Shown one piece after another: positions 5,883 through 7,868 of a stretch of 7,868 bases of DNA. The DNA is taken from positions 1,893 to 9,760 of the forward strand of contig DBQL01000009.1 of the NCBI GenBank assembly GCA_002305235.1, in the 5' to 3' direction. A program made the position numbers and the translations under genes. The DNA is from Prevotella sp. UBA1395 (GTDB lineage Bacteria; Bacteroidota; Bacteroidia; Bacteroidales; Bacteroidaceae). Below the pieces are notes generated by a model that saw only the letters and a list, made by a program, of their open reading frames with translations, was not told the DNA's origin and searched no databases. Within the stretch, counting starts at the first letter, position 1, and every line of letters begins with the position of its first letter.

Positions 5883-7309
5883 GATGGTCGGGCGTTAGGG
5901 TTAGACTCATTGTTATGGCGTTGGGCATCGAGTTTCGCGGTGATCTCTTGCATCTTCTGTTCCGACAAGGGGTAGAAGAAGATGCAAATGCAGCTCAGCA
6001 GCGTGCCCGCGGCGGGCAAAAGACTGAGAAACATCTTGATGCCGTTGATGGTTTCGGGGTTTTGTACGCCGTTGGCCTCAAAGCCAAAGGCCGCCAGCAT
6101 CCATCCTGTCACGGCGGTTCCGATGGCCCATCCAAACTTCTGACTCATCGATGACGAGGAGAAAATCAGTCCGGTGGCACGGTTGCCGGTACGCAGTTCG
6201 CTGTAGTCGGCGCAGTCGGCGTACATGCTCCACAGCAGGGGGAAGACACTTCCGGCACAGATACTGATGAGCGCTTGGAACACAAAGATGGCCGTGAGCT
6301 GGTCTTTGTCGAGGAAATAGAATATCACACTGAGTATCGTGGCAATGGTCATCGCCCCCATGAAGGTGCGTCGCTTGCCGAGACGGTTGCTCATCGGAGC
6401 GGCGAGAATCACGCCCACGATGTTGAATGCTTGCCCCACGGCCAAGTAAAGACCGCTCAACACGAACGGGATACCCAAGAAGGTGACGTTGCCAAAGGCA
6501 CTTTCGTCGACGAAATACTTGAAATAGTACACCGTGGCACCATCTCTTATGGAGTTGAATATCAGCGAGGCGATGCCCGCACCGAGCAGTATCCACCACG
6601 GACCGTTGTGCGCAAGGTCGCGGAGATCGGTCTTCAGCGGTGTCGTTTCCTGCTTGACGGGCTTCACACGCTCTTTTGTCAGGGCGAAACAACCGAAGAA
6701 CAGCAAGGCGCAGAATATGGCAATGACCACTACGGCCATCATCCAGCCAAACTGAGAAGCCGTGAGCCATCCGTACATCGTGCCGTTTTTGTCGTCGCCG
6801 CCGAACGCGTTGACCAGCGGCATGAACAGCAGCAGGGCGATGAAAGACCCGAGATAGGCGAAGGTCATGCGATAAGTGGCGAGCGTATTACGGTCGTGAG
6901 TGTCGGGTGTCATCACTCCGAGGAGCGAGGCATAGGGCACGTTGATGGCACTATAAACCATCATCATCAGCGTGTAGGTGATGAAGGCGTAGACCACTTT
7001 GCCCGTATTGCCGAGGTCGGGAGTGGTGAAGGTGAGTATGCCGATGACGGCAAAGGGGATGGCAAGGAACAGCAAATAGGGCCGAAACTTGCCCCATCGG
7101 CTGTCGGTGCGGTCGGCCACGACACCGATAATGGGGTCGAACAGGGAGTCCCAAATACGGGTTATGGCGAACATGGTTCCGACGATGGCGGCCGAAATGC
7201 CGAAGACGTCGGTATAAAAAATCATGAGATAGGCTCCGAACAGTTTCCAAAACATCGACGATGACATGTCGCCGAGTCCGTAACCGATCTTCTCTTTCAA
7301 CTTGATCAT
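5879..7309 (-). CDS. GPH-family (MFS) sugar:cation symporter, probable mannobiose importer
   Basis: This inner-membrane symporter of 476 residues belongs to the glycoside-pentoside-hexuronide:cation family (the MelB/LacS-like MFS_2 group). The N-terminus [15 protein letters not shown] is the family opening. The signature loop [20 protein letters not shown] (58-77) carries the conserved acidic residues Asp58 and Asp66. About twelve hydrophobic segments are present, with a charged cytoplasmic loop near 211-236 between the two halves. The late motif [18 protein letters not shown] (363-380) is also typical. The polar tail after 447 is cytoplasmic. The frame continues upstream into the phosphorylase gene, but the ATG at 7309, overlapping the phosphorylase stop (ATGA), fits the family N-terminus. 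In B. fragilis a transporter of this type sits between the phosphorylase and epimerase genes and is taken to import mannobiose. Substrate is inferred from context, since members also carry other glycosides. Confidence 0.92.
   Translation of the reverse strand: MIKLKEKIGYGLGDMSSSMFWKLFGAYLMIFYTDVFGISAAIVGTMFAITRIWDSLFDPIIGVVADRTDSRWGKFRPYLLFLAIPFAVIGILTFTTPDLGNTGKVVYAFITYTLMMMVYSAINVPYASLLGVMTPDTHDRNTLATYRMTFAYLGSFIALLLFMPLVNAFGGDDKNGTMYGWLTASQFGWMMAVVVIAIFCALLFFGCFALTKERVKPVKQETTPLKTDLRDLAHNGPWWILLGAGIASLIFNSIRDGATVYYFKYFVDESAFGNVTFLGIPFVLSGLYLAVGQAFNIVGVILAAPMSNRLGKRRTFMGAMTIATILSVIFYFLDKDQLTAIFVFQALISICAGSVFPLLWSMYADCADYSELRTGNRATGLIFSSSSMSQKFGWAIGTAVTGWMLAAFGFEANGVQNPETINGIKMFLSLLPAAGTLLSCICIFFYPLSEQKMQEITAKLDAQRHNNESNPNARPS
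7306..7309 (-). other. ATGA stop/start overlap, phosphorylase to transporter
   Basis: The phosphorylase TGA (7308-7306) shares two bases with the transporter ATG (7309-7307). This is the second such overlap in the operon, so three consecutive genes are linked for coupled translation. Confidence 0.85.
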
Positions 7310-7868
7310 AATGCTTTGTTTTTGGCAATGAGTCGCTTGATGGTCTCCACGCTGGCCGATGTGGTCAGTCCGTCGGCCGGAGTGTTCTTGCAATAGTCAA
7401 TCAGTTGGTCGATGGTCGATGTGGCCACGTGCATCCGAGTGTCTGAGGAGGCATAGTAGATGAACACCTTCCCGTCATCGTCGGCAATCCAGCCGTTAGA
7501 GAATACCACGTTCATCACGTCGCCGATATATTCCTCTCCCTCGGGCACGAGGAAGTATCCGCCGGGCTGTGCGATGACCCTTGTGGGGTCGTCGAGTGCC
7601 GTCATATACAGGTATAGCACATATCGCAGTCCGCTCGCGCATGCCCTCACGCCGTGAGCGAGATGCAACCATCCCTGCCCGGTCTTGATGGGGTGAGGTC
7701 CTTCACCGTTTTTCACCTCCATGATGGTGTGGTAATGGCGGGCGTTGATGATTTTCTCCTCGGTCACTTCGGCATGGGTAATGTCGTCTACCAATGCCCA
7801 TCCGATGCCGCCCCCTGAGCCGGTGTCGATAAATCCATCTTGCGGGCGGGTGTAAAAAGCATATTTCC
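7306..7868 (-). CDS. 4-O-beta-D-mannosyl-D-glucose phosphorylase (GH130), 5' end missing
   Basis: This cytoplasmic enzyme phosphorolyses mannosyl-beta-1,4-glucose to alpha-mannose-1-phosphate and glucose. Only the C-terminal 186 codons lie in the window; the frame runs open off the right edge with no start, so about half of a roughly 390-residue family protein is missing, including the expected catalytic aspartate. The visible part opens with [20 protein letters not shown] and continues through [40 protein letters not shown] and [14 protein letters not shown], all characteristic of GH130 five-bladed propellers. The closeness to the B. fragilis enzyme as I recall it, and the adjacent epimerase, favour the mannosylglucose-specific subgroup (GH130_1) over mannooligosaccharide phosphorylases, which are the main alternative. 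It is upstream in the operon and overlaps the transporter start by four bases. The operon promoter would lie beyond 7868. Confidence 0.92.
   Translation of the reverse strand, partial: KYAFYTRPQDGFIDTGSGGGIGWALVDDITHAEVTEEKIINARHYHTIMEVKNGEGPHPIKTGQGWLHLAHGVRACASGLRYVLYLYMTALDDPTRVIAQPGGYFLVPEGEEYIGDVMNVVFSNGWIADDDGKVFIYYASSDTRMHVATSTIDQLIDYCKNTPADGLTTSASVETIKRLIAKNKAL

Noticed and set aside
6275..7264. Plus-strand open frame of 329 codons opposite the transporter
   Set aside because: The sense strand is a clear GPH symporter; the antisense translation is charged, low in hydrophobics and has no recognisable family.

Overview
The window looks like chromosomal DNA from a member of the Bacteroidales, probably a GC-rich Prevotellaceae-type genome. 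Three things point there. The promoters have the Bacteroidetes form TTTG-N20-TAnnTTTG, with very short leaders and no strong Shine-Dalgarno sequences. One gene looks like the Bacteroidales family DUF6078. The sugar genes match the beta-mannan disaccharide pathway described in Bacteroides fragilis. No species name can be read from the sequence alone.

Left part (1-2570): a possible plus-strand gene tail ends at 53 against a perfect 22-bp hairpin (58-106). A predicted lipoprotein flavodoxin follows on the minus strand (131-715). A gene-free stretch (716-1024) holds the flavodoxin promoter and an array of three near-palindromic 19-bp units spaced exactly 22 bp apart. Next come a cysteine-rich DUF6078-like gene (1025-1456, minus) and a divergently transcribed aldo/keto reductase (1639-2487, plus), which ends at a strong hairpin terminator (2538-2570).

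Right part (2576-7868): every gene is on the minus strand. In transcription order they are a 5'-truncated GH130 mannosylglucose phosphorylase, a GPH-family sugar:cation symporter, a cellobiose 2-epimerase-type enzyme of the AGE family, an AraC-type regulator with its own promoter, and a class I mannose-6-phosphate isomerase. The first three are joined by two 4-base ATGA stop/start overlaps and almost certainly form one translationally coupled unit.

How they work together (established pathway applied by homology): the symporter imports beta-1,4-mannobiose or a similar disaccharide. The epimerase converts the reducing-end mannose to glucose, giving mannosyl-glucose. The phosphorylase splits that into mannose-1-phosphate and glucose. 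The isomerase would feed mannose-6-phosphate to fructose-6-phosphate; the mutase linking the two mannose phosphates is not in the window. The AraC regulator is a plausible local controller. The mannanase and any SusC/SusD genes would be expected beyond 7868. I found no insertion sequence, tRNA, rRNA or CRISPR array. The least explained feature is the dyad array at 949-1011.
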